Shown piece after piece: positions 42,051-50,320 of a DNA stretch of 64,000 bases; position 1 is the stretch's first letter, and each line of letters begins with the position of its first letter. The DNA is from JAZDCJ01 sp036311985. Its GTDB lineage: Bacteria > Actinomycetota > Actinomycetes > Actinomycetales > Micrococcaceae. Location of the stretch: assembly GCF_036311985.1 (NCBI RefSeq), contig NZ_JAZDCJ010000027.1; one strand, given 5' to 3'. The position numbers and the translations under genes are program-made. The notes under the pieces were generated by a model. The model made no database searches. It had not been told where the DNA came from and saw nothing but the letters and a program-made list of their open reading frames with translations.

Positions 42051-42844
42051 GGAGCCGCGCCCGGGCGTTCGGCGGCGGCCAGCAGCCGGCGCCCCCACAC
42101 GCGGTTCGCCCACCACAGCGCCACGCCGGCCAGCAGGCCCAGGCGCCCGATCGGATGGGTGAGGAGCACGCCGATCGGGTCGGCCCCGATGAGCTGCGCC
42201 AGGACGAGCCCGAACGCGGGCAGCCAGGCCAGGAGCCGCTGGGTCGTGGCGGGCCCGGCGAGCGCGGTCTCCCGCGCGCGGCGGCTGTCTCCGGCACCCT
42301 CGAGCTGCCCGGCGAGGCGGTCCAACAGCTCGGACAGGGCGACGCCGGTGCCCTCCGAGAGATCCACACACCAGGCGAGCCGTTCCCAGACGGGCCGGTA
42401 GCCGTCATCGCAGGCCACGAGGTGGCGCCGCAGGCCCGTCGAGGGGGCCAGTCCGAGCCGGTGGGCCGCCGTCGCGCTGCGGCACGCGGCCAGGATGTCC
42501 TCTGCCGCCGGCCCGTCGGCGCGCCGCCAGGCCTGTTCCATGAGCTCCCACATCTGGGACGCCGTCCGCCCCGAGCGCAGCAGCGCGGCGCCTTGCCGCA
42601 CGGCGCGGGTGTGCGACTCGCCATGGTCGTCCTCCCGCCGCCGGCCCCATGGGATCGGCCGGGACATGCCGGGAGCCACCGACCGCGGGGAGCCCGTGCC
42701 CGTCAGCGGGCTCGGGCGTCGCGCCCGCCATCCCGTGGGGGAGCGTCCTACCCCGAAGGCCCGACCGGGCCGGGCCGGCCGGGACTGCACGAGCCAGGCG
42801 GCCGCCGCCGCCGCGACCGCGGCCGCCGGGATCAGCCCGTCCAC
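42047..42844 (-). CDS. tadB: Type II secretion F-family protein, TadB-like
   Basis: A 265-residue protein. After an N-terminal hydrophobic stretch (LIPAAAVAAAAAAWLVQ) and a basic loop, the T2SSF domain shows ALLRSGRTASQMWELMEQAW, GLRRHLVACDDGYRPVWERLAWCVDLSEGTGVALSELLDRLAGQLE, and two C-terminal helices. The GTG at 42844 overlaps the tadA end by 13 bases. The same frame stays open upstream through tadA into the broken ssd gene, producing a spurious 1,340-codon frame. Confidence 0.87.
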   Translation of the reverse strand: MDGLIPAAAVAAAAAAWLVQSRPARPGRAFGVGRSPTGWRARRPSPLTGTGSPRSVAPGMSRPIPWGRRREDDHGESHTRAVRQGAALLRSGRTASQMWELMEQAWRRADGPAAEDILAACRSATAAHRLGLAPSTGLRRHLVACDDGYRPVWERLAWCVDLSEGTGVALSELLDRLAGQLEGAGDSRRARETALAGPATTQRLLAWLPAFGLVLAQLIGADPIGVLLTHPIGRLGLLAGVALWWANRVWGRRLLAAAERPGAAP

Positions 42845-44082
42845 GGCACACCCCGCCGGGCCAGAAGGTCGCCCAGGCGCCCGGCGGCGGGCCCCGGGCC
42901 CGCGACGCCGCCGGGCCCCTCCTGCCACGCGCTCTCGATCGCCAGGCCGTCTCCGGCGGGCTCGAGCAGTCCGATTCCGACGGGCCGCCGGCGCCCTCCG
43001 GAGCGCTCCATGTGGACGACCAGGTCGATCGCGCTGCCCGCCTGCACCGCAACGGCCGCCGGCGACAGCCCCGCGAGGGCCCCCATGGCCGCCAAGCGGG
43101 CCGGGACGGCGGCCGCGGCGCTCGCGTGCAGCGTGCCGCCCGCGCCGTCGTGGCCCGTGTTCATCGCGGCCAGGAAGTCCCCGACCTCGGCGCCGCGGCA
43201 CTCCCCCACGATCAGCCGGTCCGGGCGCATCCTCAGCGCCTGGCGGACGAGCTCCGGCAGTCCCACGCCTCCGCTCCCCTCGATGTTCCCGCTGCGGCAC
43301 TGCAACCCCACGACGTGGGGGTGGTCCGGGCTCAGCTCGCGCGAGTCCTCGACGATCAGCAGGCGCTCGTCGGGACCGGCCTCGGCGAGCATCGCGGCGA
43401 GCAGGGTCGTCTTGCCCGTCCCCGTACCGCCGCTGATCAGGAAGTTCAAGCGGGCCGTGACGACGGCGCGCAACGGGGCCAGCCACGGGTCCCCGGCGCC
43501 GCCGGGCAGGATGTCCACGAGCCGGGCGGCCGCGGCCCGCTTGACGCGGACCGAAAGGAGGGGACCCTCGGTGGCGACGGGCGGCAGCACGGCGTGGATC
43601 CGGTACCGGCCCGCCACGACGTCGGCGAACGGCTGGGCGTCGTCGAGCCGCCGTCCGCCCGAGGCCACGAGCCGGACGGCGAGCCGCCGCACGTCCTCGG
43701 GCGAGGCGAAGACGAACCCCGTCTCCGCCAGCCCGTCGGCGGAATCCGTCCAGACGCGCCCCGCCCCGTCGACGAGCACGTCCGTGGTGCCCGGCTGCTC
43801 GGCGAACTCCTGCAGCGGGCCGAGCCCCTGGAGGTCCTCCTGCAGCATCCTGACCACGCGGGCCGCACTGCCGCTGCCGACCACGAGCCCCGAGGCCCGC
43901 ACGGCCCCGGCGAGGTCGGCCCCCGACAGCGAGGTTCCCGTGGCCAGGGCCCGCTCGCGCACGTGTTCGACGACCCGCTCGTCGACGGGAGCCGCGCGGG
44001 CGGCGAGGTCCGGTTCCGTGCCCTCGGTCCCCGTGCCGGATTCGTCCCAGCAGTGCCGTCCGCGCAGCCGTTCCGGGCTCAC
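42832..44082 (-). CDS. tadA: TadA/CpaF-family secretion ATPase
   Basis: A 416-residue hexameric ATPase that powers Tad pilus assembly. An N-terminal helical domain is followed by TTDVLVDGAGRVWTDS, Walker A SGGTGTGKTTLL, the LLIVEDSRELSPDHPHVVGLQCR Asp-box region, and Walker B RPDRLIVGECRGAEVGDFLAAMNTGHDGAGGTLHA. The GTG at 44082 overlaps the stop of the upstream ssd-like gene as GTGA, so its translation would be affected by the frameshift in that gene unless initiation is independent. Confidence 0.93.
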   Translation of the reverse strand: MSPERLRGRHCWDESGTGTEGTEPDLAARAAPVDERVVEHVRERALATGTSLSGADLAGAVRASGLVVGSGSAARVVRMLQEDLQGLGPLQEFAEQPGTTDVLVDGAGRVWTDSADGLAETGFVFASPEDVRRLAVRLVASGGRRLDDAQPFADVVAGRYRIHAVLPPVATEGPLLSVRVKRAAAARLVDILPGGAGDPWLAPLRAVVTARLNFLISGGTGTGKTTLLAAMLAEAGPDERLLIVEDSRELSPDHPHVVGLQCRSGNIEGSGGVGLPELVRQALRMRPDRLIVGECRGAEVGDFLAAMNTGHDGAGGTLHASAAAAVPARLAAMGALAGLSPAAVAVQAGSAIDLVVHMERSGGRRRPVGIGLLEPAGDGLAIESAWQEGPGGVAGPGPAAGRLGDLLARRGVPWTG

Positions 44083-45239
44083 GCGGCCTCCCGCCCGGGC
44101 CCCGGGGTCCCGCCATGGAGTCCCGGCGGGGCGAGTGGCGCGGACCCCACCAGCGTCCCGACGGCGGCGCGGACGCTCCGGCGGGACAGCGCCGCCACGA
44201 GGCGCCCCTCCCCCGCCGCGCGTTCCACGGCCCGGGACCACGGCACGTAGGCGGCGAGCCCGAGCCCGGCGGCCGCCGCGACGGCCCGGGCGTCGCTGCC
44301 CGCGGGAAGGCGTCCGACGACGGCGCCCGTCCACGCCGGCCCCTGCGCGTCGGCCGGTGCGCCCGGAGTCCCGACGGGCCGCCGGGCGGGGAGGACGGCC
44401 ACGGCCTCGTCCGCAAGGGCTGCCACGGAGGGGCCGGTCCCGGCCGCGCGGCAGGTATTAGCCCTACCGAAGGTGTAGGGGTTCCATGACTATCGGCATC
44501 GACCACGACGAGGTCGTAGATGCGCCGGGCCGCGGCGACGACCTCGTGGAGGACGCCACCGGGCAGCTCGGCGGCAGGGCCCCGTTCGCTCCAGCTGAGC
44601 ACGGCGGTCCCCTGGGCGAGCGGGAGGACCTCGGCGAGCTGGGACGGCGCCATCCGGCCGTGCGAGCGGGCGAGGTCCTCCCAGCCGAGGACCCCGGCCC
44701 GGTCACCGCCGAGCAGCGGCCAGACCCCCGGGCTGAACGGGTCCGCGTCGATGAACAGCGTGCGGGCTCCGTCGAGCGTGGCCGCCGCGGCGTGCAGCAG
44801 CGCGGTCGTGGTCGTCCCCGCGCCGCCCGCGGCCCCCGCGAACAGCCGGACCGTTCCGGGGCCCCCCTTGAGCCCCAGCTCGCCGAGGAATTCGCCGAGC
44901 CAGGCGGCGGCCTGGGGCAGCACGGCGACGCGCGCACCGGGGCGCCGGGCCGCGGCCCGCCACAGGACCTCGGCGTCCTCGGGGTAGCCGGTGAGGATCA
45001 CGGGGGTGCCCGGCGGGGACCCGTCGGCGCTCCCGACGCCGTCCGGGCCGAGCAGCAGCGCCGCGCACCCCGGGCCGGGCCGGGGATCGGGTTCGCGTTC
45101 GACCCGGAGCACCGCGCCGGCCGCCGCGGCGATGAGCGCCACGTGGTCGGCGAGCGCGTCGTGGCGCGTGCGCAGGAGGCAGTCGGTGCCCGCGGACGGT
45201 TCCGGGGGCCGGGCGGCGAGGCGTTCGGCGTCGTTCATG
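44079..45239 (-). pseudogene. Ssd/CpaE-like P-loop ATPase gene, frameshifted
   Basis: The 5' part (from ATG 45239) encodes a septum-site/CpaE-like protein: a receiver-like N-terminal half, then LFAGAAGGAGTTTTALLHAAAATLDGARTLFIDADPFSPG (deviant Walker A) and IYDLVVVDADS. The 3' part (SVAALADEAVAVLPARRPVGTPG to the TGA at 44079) is in another frame. At the junction, about 44455-44495, lies an AT-richer segment with a CCCTAC/GTAGGG hairpin; removing about 38 bases restores one frame. The intact protein would localise the Tad machinery. A sequencing error alone would not explain the composition change. Confidence 0.75.
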
Positions 45240-45360
45240 CCCACCACCGTGCCGCCCGGCGCCCCACCGCGCAGCGCCCGGCGTCCCGCCTGTGGACACG
45301 ACGCGCCCCACCCCGCGCCGCCGCGTCCTGTGGAGGGGAACCGCCGCTCCCGGCGACTGG

Positions 45361-45366
45361 CAGAAT
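45361..45366 (+). promoter_or_regulatory. -10 box of the exonuclease/polymerase gene (leaderless)
   Basis: CAGAAT lies six bases before the GTG at 45373. Confidence 0.4.
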
Positions 45367-45372
45367 GGCGTG

Positions 45373-47079
45373 GTGCCCCGCTACGCGCTCCTCGCGACGC
45401 ATTCGAGCGGACAGCCCCCCGCCGAGGCCGGCGCGGCGTCCGGCGTCGTCCTGTTCCTCGATGCCTCCGGCAACCCCGAGGGCCACCCCGTGGCCGCGTT
45501 CGCAGGCCAGCTGCCCGGCGTCGTGCGCGAGATCGAGTCCCGGGGCCTGCGCTGGGTCTGGGAGCACACGCGGGACTGGTATCCGCAACTGCTCGCGGCG
45601 GGCGTGCGGATCGAGCGGGCGCACGACCTCGCCCTGTCCCGCGCGATCCTGCGCCACGCCCCGGCGGCGGCCGGGAGCGCCTACGCCGCCGGTCTGGGAA
45701 CGGCCGGGGACGACGCCGCGCCCGTCCCGGCCGCGCTCCTTCCGCCCCCGCGCACCCCGGCGAACCAGGGCTCGCTCTTCGAGGAACCGCCGCCCGCCGC
45801 GGCCTCGGCCGAGGCCCTGGCCGCGGAGTTCGCGCGGCAGCTGGCCGCGGTGGACGCCTCCCCGCAGGGCCGCCGCCTGCAGCTGCTCCTGGCCGCGGAG
45901 TCCGCCGGCGCGCTCGTGGCGGCGGAAATGGAGCACCACGGCGTGCCGTGGGACACCGCGCGCCATGTGGCGCTCCTGGAGGACTCGCTCGGGCCCCGGA
46001 CGCCCGCGGGCTCGCGCCCGGCGCGCCTCGAGGAGCTCGCCGCCGAGCTGCGCGCCGCCCTCGGCGCACCGCAGCTTAATCCGGATTCGCAGCAGGAGCT
46101 GCTGCGGGCGCTGCACCGTTGCGGGATCGAGGCCCGGAGCACGAGCCAGTGGGAGCTCGCGGAGTTCGACCATCCCGCGCTCGAGGTCCTGAACCGCTAC
46201 AAGAAGCTCTCCCGGCTGCACTCGGCGAACGGCTGGGCGTGGCTGGATGCGTGGGTGAGCGAAGGCCGCTTCCGGCCGGAGTACGTCGTCGGCGGGGTCG
46301 TGACGGGCCGCTGGTCTTCGCGCGGAGGCGGGGCGCTGCAGATCCCGCACTCGATCCGCGACGCCGTGCGCCCCGATCCGGGGCACGTGCTCGTGGTCGC
46401 CGACGCGGCGCAGCTCGAGCCGAGGATCCTGGCGGCCCTCTCGCGGGACCGGGCGCTCGCGGACGCCGCGCGCGGGCGCGACCTCTACCAGGGGATCGCG
46501 GACCTGGGCTTCGGAGGGGACCGGGCGAGCGCGAAGATCGCGATGCTCGGGGCGATGTACGGAGGCACGAGCGGGGAGTCGGGGCGCCTGCTGCCCCAGT
46601 TGACGCGCACCTTCCCCCAGGCGGTCGCGTTCGTCGAGGACGCGGCGCGAACCGGAGCCGCGGGCGGGGACGTGGCCACCTACCTGGGCCGCGGGGCCCC
46701 GCCGGCGTCGTCGGCGTGGCGGGCGGGGCAACGCAGTACGACGGCGGACGAGCAGCGCCGCGCGGACGCCGCGGCCCGGGCGCGGGGGCGGTTCACGCGC
46801 AACTTCGTGGTCCAGGGCACCGCGGCCGAGTGGGCGCTGTGCTGGCTCGGCGGGCTGCGGCGCCGGCTGCACGCGGAGTCCGTGCCGCTGGGCCGCGGGG
46901 GCCTCGTGTTCTTCCTGCACGACGAGGTCATGCTCCACGTGCCCGCGGAGTCGGCGGGCCAGGTGGTCCGGATCGTCCAGGAATCCGCGGCGGAGGCGGC
47001 CGAGCTGATCTTCGGCCGGATTCCCGTGGAGTTCCCCGTCGGCGTCGCGACCGTCGACTCCTACGCCGACGCGAAGTAG
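45373..47079 (+). CDS. Bifunctional 3'-5' exonuclease/DNA polymerase (family A)
   Basis: A 568-residue stand-alone Klenow-like protein without the 5' nuclease domain of Pol I. The N-terminal half is a reduced exonuclease-like region. The polymerase half shows FRPEYVVGGVVTGRWSSRGGGALQIPHSIRDAV, motif A VVADAAQLEPRILAAL (replacing the usual DYSQIELR), motif B KIAMLGAMYGGTSGE, and motif C LHDEVMLHVP. It matches the actinobacterial protein of this annotation, presumed to act in repair. Motif A keeps only the first aspartate (VADAAQLE), as in the family. The GTG at 45373 is chosen from the -10 spacing. Confidence 0.87.
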   Translation: MPRYALLATHSSGQPPAEAGAASGVVLFLDASGNPEGHPVAAFAGQLPGVVREIESRGLRWVWEHTRDWYPQLLAAGVRIERAHDLALSRAILRHAPAAAGSAYAAGLGTAGDDAAPVPAALLPPPRTPANQGSLFEEPPPAAASAEALAAEFARQLAAVDASPQGRRLQLLLAAESAGALVAAEMEHHGVPWDTARHVALLEDSLGPRTPAGSRPARLEELAAELRAALGAPQLNPDSQQELLRALHRCGIEARSTSQWELAEFDHPALEVLNRYKKLSRLHSANGWAWLDAWVSEGRFRPEYVVGGVVTGRWSSRGGGALQIPHSIRDAVRPDPGHVLVVADAAQLEPRILAALSRDRALADAARGRDLYQGIADLGFGGDRASAKIAMLGAMYGGTSGESGRLLPQLTRTFPQAVAFVEDAARTGAAGGDVATYLGRGAPPASSAWRAGQRSTTADEQRRADAAARARGRFTRNFVVQGTAAEWALCWLGGLRRRLHAESVPLGRGGLVFFLHDEVMLHVPAESAGQVVRIVQESAAEAAELIFGRIPVEFPVGVATVDSYADAK

Positions 47080-47174
47080 CTCCCGGCTTATCCACAGGCC
47101 CGCCGTCGGCGGTGGCCGGCGCCGGGGCGTCTCCGTAGGCTCGCCGTAGGCCGGACGAGCGAAGGGAGCAGCGG

Positions 47175-48809
47175 ATGACGGCAGTGGTCATCGACACGGG
47201 GGCGCTGTTCGCGTCCGCGCGCACCACGGGGGTGCTCGCCCAGCAGGTGGAGACGATCGCGGCATCCCTCGGACCCGCACTGTCCGGCAGCGCGGGGATG
47301 GCGGGCGGGGACGAGACGGGGCGGGAGTTCGGGACGGCTTACGACGCCGCGGCCAACGGCATCCTCGAGGGGCTGCGGTCCCACGCGCTCCACTTCGAAA
47401 CGCTCGGGCGGATCCAGCACATCGCTGGCGGGGTGTACGAGGCCGTCGAGGCCGCCAACGCCGGGCTGGACGCCCCGGCCGTTCCGGCGGCCCCTGGCGG
47501 AACCGCGGCGCACTGCCCGCCCGGGCCGCCGAGCGCCGTGGGCGGAACGTGGGCCGGCGCGGACGAGTTGCAGTGGCTCCTCGACGCGGTCGGCGTCGGC
47601 TGGCCCCAGGCCTCCGCCCCGTCCCTCCGCTCCGCCGCGGCGGCGTGGTCCGCCACGGCCGCCCGGATCGACACCGCGGCCATCACCTTCCCCACCGATG
47701 CCGCCCGCCTGCTCTCCGGATGCTCGTCACGGGACACGTCGCTCGTCATCGCTGCGCTGCACCACGGAGCGGGCCAGCTGGGAGCGGTGGCCCAGGGCTG
47801 CCGCGACGCGGCCGCGGTGTGCGACGAGTTCGCCGCCGAGGTCGACGCCGCCCACGCCCAGTTGCGGACCGAGCTGCTCAACGCGGCACTCATGGTCGGC
47901 GTCGTCGGACTCGCGGGAGCGGCTCTGACACCCGTGACCTTCGGCGGAGGCGCCCTCGCGGGATCGGCCCTCAACGCGGGGCGGCTCGCCAGTCTGGGCG
48001 CGGTCCTGAGGGGGATCGTCGGGCGCCTCGCCGGCGTCGGGGCCCAGCTCGCGTCCCGGCTCGGCCCCGTCGGGGAGGCCGTCCGCGGGGCGGTCTCCGC
48101 TCTCGGTGCGGCGACCGCCCCGTTGGGCGGCGCGGCCACGCGCTTCGCCGGCCACGTCGCCGCGGGCACCACCGGAATCCGCGCCATCGACGTGGGCAGC
48201 CGCGCGGTGACCTCGTTCGCGGCCACGCGGACCGGGAAGGCGCTCGGCTACGGCGCGGGACTGGCGCGCGACGTCGTGGCCGACGGCGTCGTGGCGACGG
48301 TGGCCAGCCGCGGGGGCGGCAAGCTCGCCGAAGGCGCCGTGACCCGGTGGCGCGCCGCCGGCAGGGATCCCGCGGTGCGCGCCGCGGCGGGGCGGGGCGG
48401 CCTCCTCGTTCCCCCGGGCGCCGCGCTGGCGGCGACGGCCCTGACGGTCCACAAGCGCCTCGGTGCCGTCGAGAACACCGTCGATCTCCTGCCCGGCCGC
48501 CGGTACGCCGACCAGGCAGGGACACCGCGGGCCCCGGGGCACGCGGGCCGGCTCGAGCGCCTCCAGTCCGTGGAACAGCGCGCGAACGCCTCGGGCCGCT
48601 GGGCCGCCCAGCCCGTGCGGCCCGGCGCCTCGGCGGCGGCGCTCGGAGCGCCGAACGTCCGGCACACGGGCACGGGCACGGGCTCGGCGGCGCGCATCCC
48701 GGCGCCCCGGCCCGCTCCGCCGGTGAAGCCGGCACCGCCACCGGTTGAGGCGGCCACGCCGCGCCCCTCGCCAGAACCGCCGCAGGACTCGGACAACGAG
48801 GGCCGATGA
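47175..48809 (+). CDS. WXG100/T7SS-like helical protein, orphan
   Basis: A 544-residue Ala/Gly-rich protein. Residues 1-95 form a helical ESX-like module (FASARTTGVLAQQVETIAASL, then REFGTAYDAAANGILEGLRSHALHFETLG). A second helical module spans about 125-235 (ELQWLLDAVGVGWPQ, AAAWSATAARIDTAA). A hydrophobic Gly/Ala region and a Pro-rich basic C-terminus follow. The layout resembles actinobacterial putative type VII-secreted proteins, but no toxin domain, immunity gene or EccC ATPase is nearby. GGGAGC precedes the ATG. Confidence 0.55.
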   Translation: MTAVVIDTGALFASARTTGVLAQQVETIAASLGPALSGSAGMAGGDETGREFGTAYDAAANGILEGLRSHALHFETLGRIQHIAGGVYEAVEAANAGLDAPAVPAAPGGTAAHCPPGPPSAVGGTWAGADELQWLLDAVGVGWPQASAPSLRSAAAAWSATAARIDTAAITFPTDAARLLSGCSSRDTSLVIAALHHGAGQLGAVAQGCRDAAAVCDEFAAEVDAAHAQLRTELLNAALMVGVVGLAGAALTPVTFGGGALAGSALNAGRLASLGAVLRGIVGRLAGVGAQLASRLGPVGEAVRGAVSALGAATAPLGGAATRFAGHVAAGTTGIRAIDVGSRAVTSFAATRTGKALGYGAGLARDVVADGVVATVASRGGGKLAEGAVTRWRAAGRDPAVRAAAGRGGLLVPPGAALAATALTVHKRLGAVENTVDLLPGRRYADQAGTPRAPGHAGRLERLQSVEQRANASGRWAAQPVRPGASAAALGAPNVRHTGTGTGSAARIPAPRPAPPVKPAPPPVEAATPRPSPEPPQDSDNEGR

Positions 48810-48836
48810 ACCCGCGCCGCGCCGCCGGGCCGGACC

Positions 48837-49538
48837 CTACAGCGGGGCGGGGACCTCGCGGCCGCGGTCCCACGGCTGGGTCCAGCCGAGCTCGTCGAAC
48901 ATCCGGTCCAGGACGATCGCCGTGAACCCCCAGATGAACGCGCCGTCGACGTCGAACGCGGGGGCGGCCCGGCGCAGTCCGTCCCGCTCCACGACGGCCA
49001 TGACGCGGTTCGCCGGGTCCAGCAGGTCGGCCACCGGGACGCGGAACACCTTGGCCGACTCCGCAGGGTCCACGGCGAAGACCTCGGACTCGCGGCTCCA
49101 CCATCCGATGACGGGCGTGACGAGGAAGTTGCTCACGGGTAGCTCGGCCTCCGGCAGCTCGCCGAGGATCTCGACGCCATCGGGGTCGAGCCCGGTCTCC
49201 TCGCGGGCCTCGCGCAGCGCGGCGGCGGTGCTGCCGTTATCGTCCGCGTCGATCCCGCCGCCCGGGAAGGCGATCTGCCCGGGGTGCTTGCGCAGTGTGT
49301 CGGCGCGCTGGACGAACAGGACGTCGAGGTCGGCGGGCACGGCCCGCGACTCGTGGTGGGCGGCGACGTCATCGAGCCGCCCGAAGAGGATCAGGACGGC
49401 GGCGCGGCGGGCACTGCCCGGCTCGACGGGCTTGAACCGCCAGCTGCCCGGCATCCGCACGGGGCCGGCGTCGGGGAGGCCCGCCCGTTCCCGGCGGGTG
49501 CGGCGGACGAGCTCCGCGAGCTCGCTGCGGGCGCTCAC
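48837..49538 (-). CDS. Nudix hydrolase, CoA pyrophosphatase type
   Basis: A 233-residue Nudix protein. The UPF0035/NudL-like signature LRKHPGQIAFPGGGIDADD directly precedes the Nudix box (GGGIDADDNGSTAAALREAREETGLDPDGVEILGEL), as in CoA pyrophosphatases. Mg-binding glutamates are in REAREETG. The GTG start overlaps the nth stop as GTGA, so both belong to one operon with the upstream membrane protein. Confidence 0.88.
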   Translation of the reverse strand: MSARSELAELVRRTRRERAGLPDAGPVRMPGSWRFKPVEPGSARRAAVLILFGRLDDVAAHHESRAVPADLDVLFVQRADTLRKHPGQIAFPGGGIDADDNGSTAAALREAREETGLDPDGVEILGELPEAELPVSNFLVTPVIGWWSRESEVFAVDPAESAKVFRVPVADLLDPANRVMAVVERDGLRRAAPAFDVDGAFIWGFTAIVLDRMFDELGWTQPWDRGREVPAPL

Positions 49539-50320
49539 GCGTCCAGCCCGTGGCCCAGCGCCCGCAGTTCGCGCCGCGTGGCCCCGGACCGCATGAGCTC
49601 CAGGAGCTCGGTCCTGGCCGGGGCCAGCTCGTACTTGAGCAGCTTCGCGGCCCGTTCCGGGTCCGTCTCGCCCTCGCCGTAGGACGGGCAGAGCGTCGCG
49701 ACGGAGCATGCGCCGCACGCGGGCTTGCGGGCGTGGCAGACGCGGCGTCCATGGAAGACGACGCGGTGGGAGAGCATCGTCCAGTCGGAGGGCTCGAACA
49801 GCTCGCCGACGGCATGCTCGACCTTGACGGGGTCCTGCTCCGCGGTCCAGCCGAAGCGGCGGGAAAGCCGGCCGAAGTGGGTGTCCACCGTGATCCCGGG
49901 GACGCCGAACGCGTTGCCGAGCACCACGTTCGCCGTCTTGCGGCCGACCCCCGCGAGCGTGACGAGGTCCTCGAGGCGGCCCGGGACCTCGCCGTCGTAC
50001 TCGTCGACGAGCCGCCGGGCGAGCTTGAGCAGGTTCTCCGCCTTGGCGCGGTAGAAGCCCGTGGGCCGGATGAGCTCCCGCAGCTCCTCCGGGTCCGCCT
50101 CCGAGAGCGCGCGGGCGTCCGGGTAGCGGGCGAAGAGCGCCGGGGTCGTGGCGTTGACGCGCACGTCGGTGGTCTGGGCGGAGAGCACGGTCGCCACGAC
50201 GAGCTCGAACGGGTTCTCGAAGTCCAGCTCCGGGACGGCGTAGGGATAGTCCTCCCCCAGCATCCGGTTGATCCGCCGGGCGCGCCGTTTCAGGGCGAGC
50301 GGGGTCTCTCCGCTAGGCAC
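49535..50320 (-). CDS. nth: Endonuclease III
   Basis: A 261-residue base-excision DNA glycosylase/AP lyase. The helix-hairpin-helix is LEDLVTLAGVGRKTANVVLGNAFG with the catalytic Lys, the catalytic Asp follows in VDTHFGRLSRRFG, and the 4Fe-4S cluster cysteines are in CHARKPACGACSVATLC. It removes oxidised pyrimidines. The GTG at 50320 lies eight bases inside the preceding membrane-protein gene; a C-terminal tail of about 40 residues is longer than in E. coli Nth. Confidence 0.94.
   Translation of the reverse strand: MPSGETPLALKRRARRINRMLGEDYPYAVPELDFENPFELVVATVLSAQTTDVRVNATTPALFARYPDARALSEADPEELRELIRPTGFYRAKAENLLKLARRLVDEYDGEVPGRLEDLVTLAGVGRKTANVVLGNAFGVPGITVDTHFGRLSRRFGWTAEQDPVKVEHAVGELFEPSDWTMLSHRVVFHGRRVCHARKPACGACSVATLCPSYGEGETDPERAAKLLKYELAPARTELLELMRSGATRRELRALGHGLDA

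Noticed and set aside
42047..46069. A single 1,340-codon minus-strand frame that could be taken for a giant protein
   Set aside because: It joins the 5' half of the ssd-like gene to tadB through out-of-frame tadA sequence. Only the two ends resemble proteins. Upstream of 45239 it is also antisense to the exonuclease/polymerase gene.
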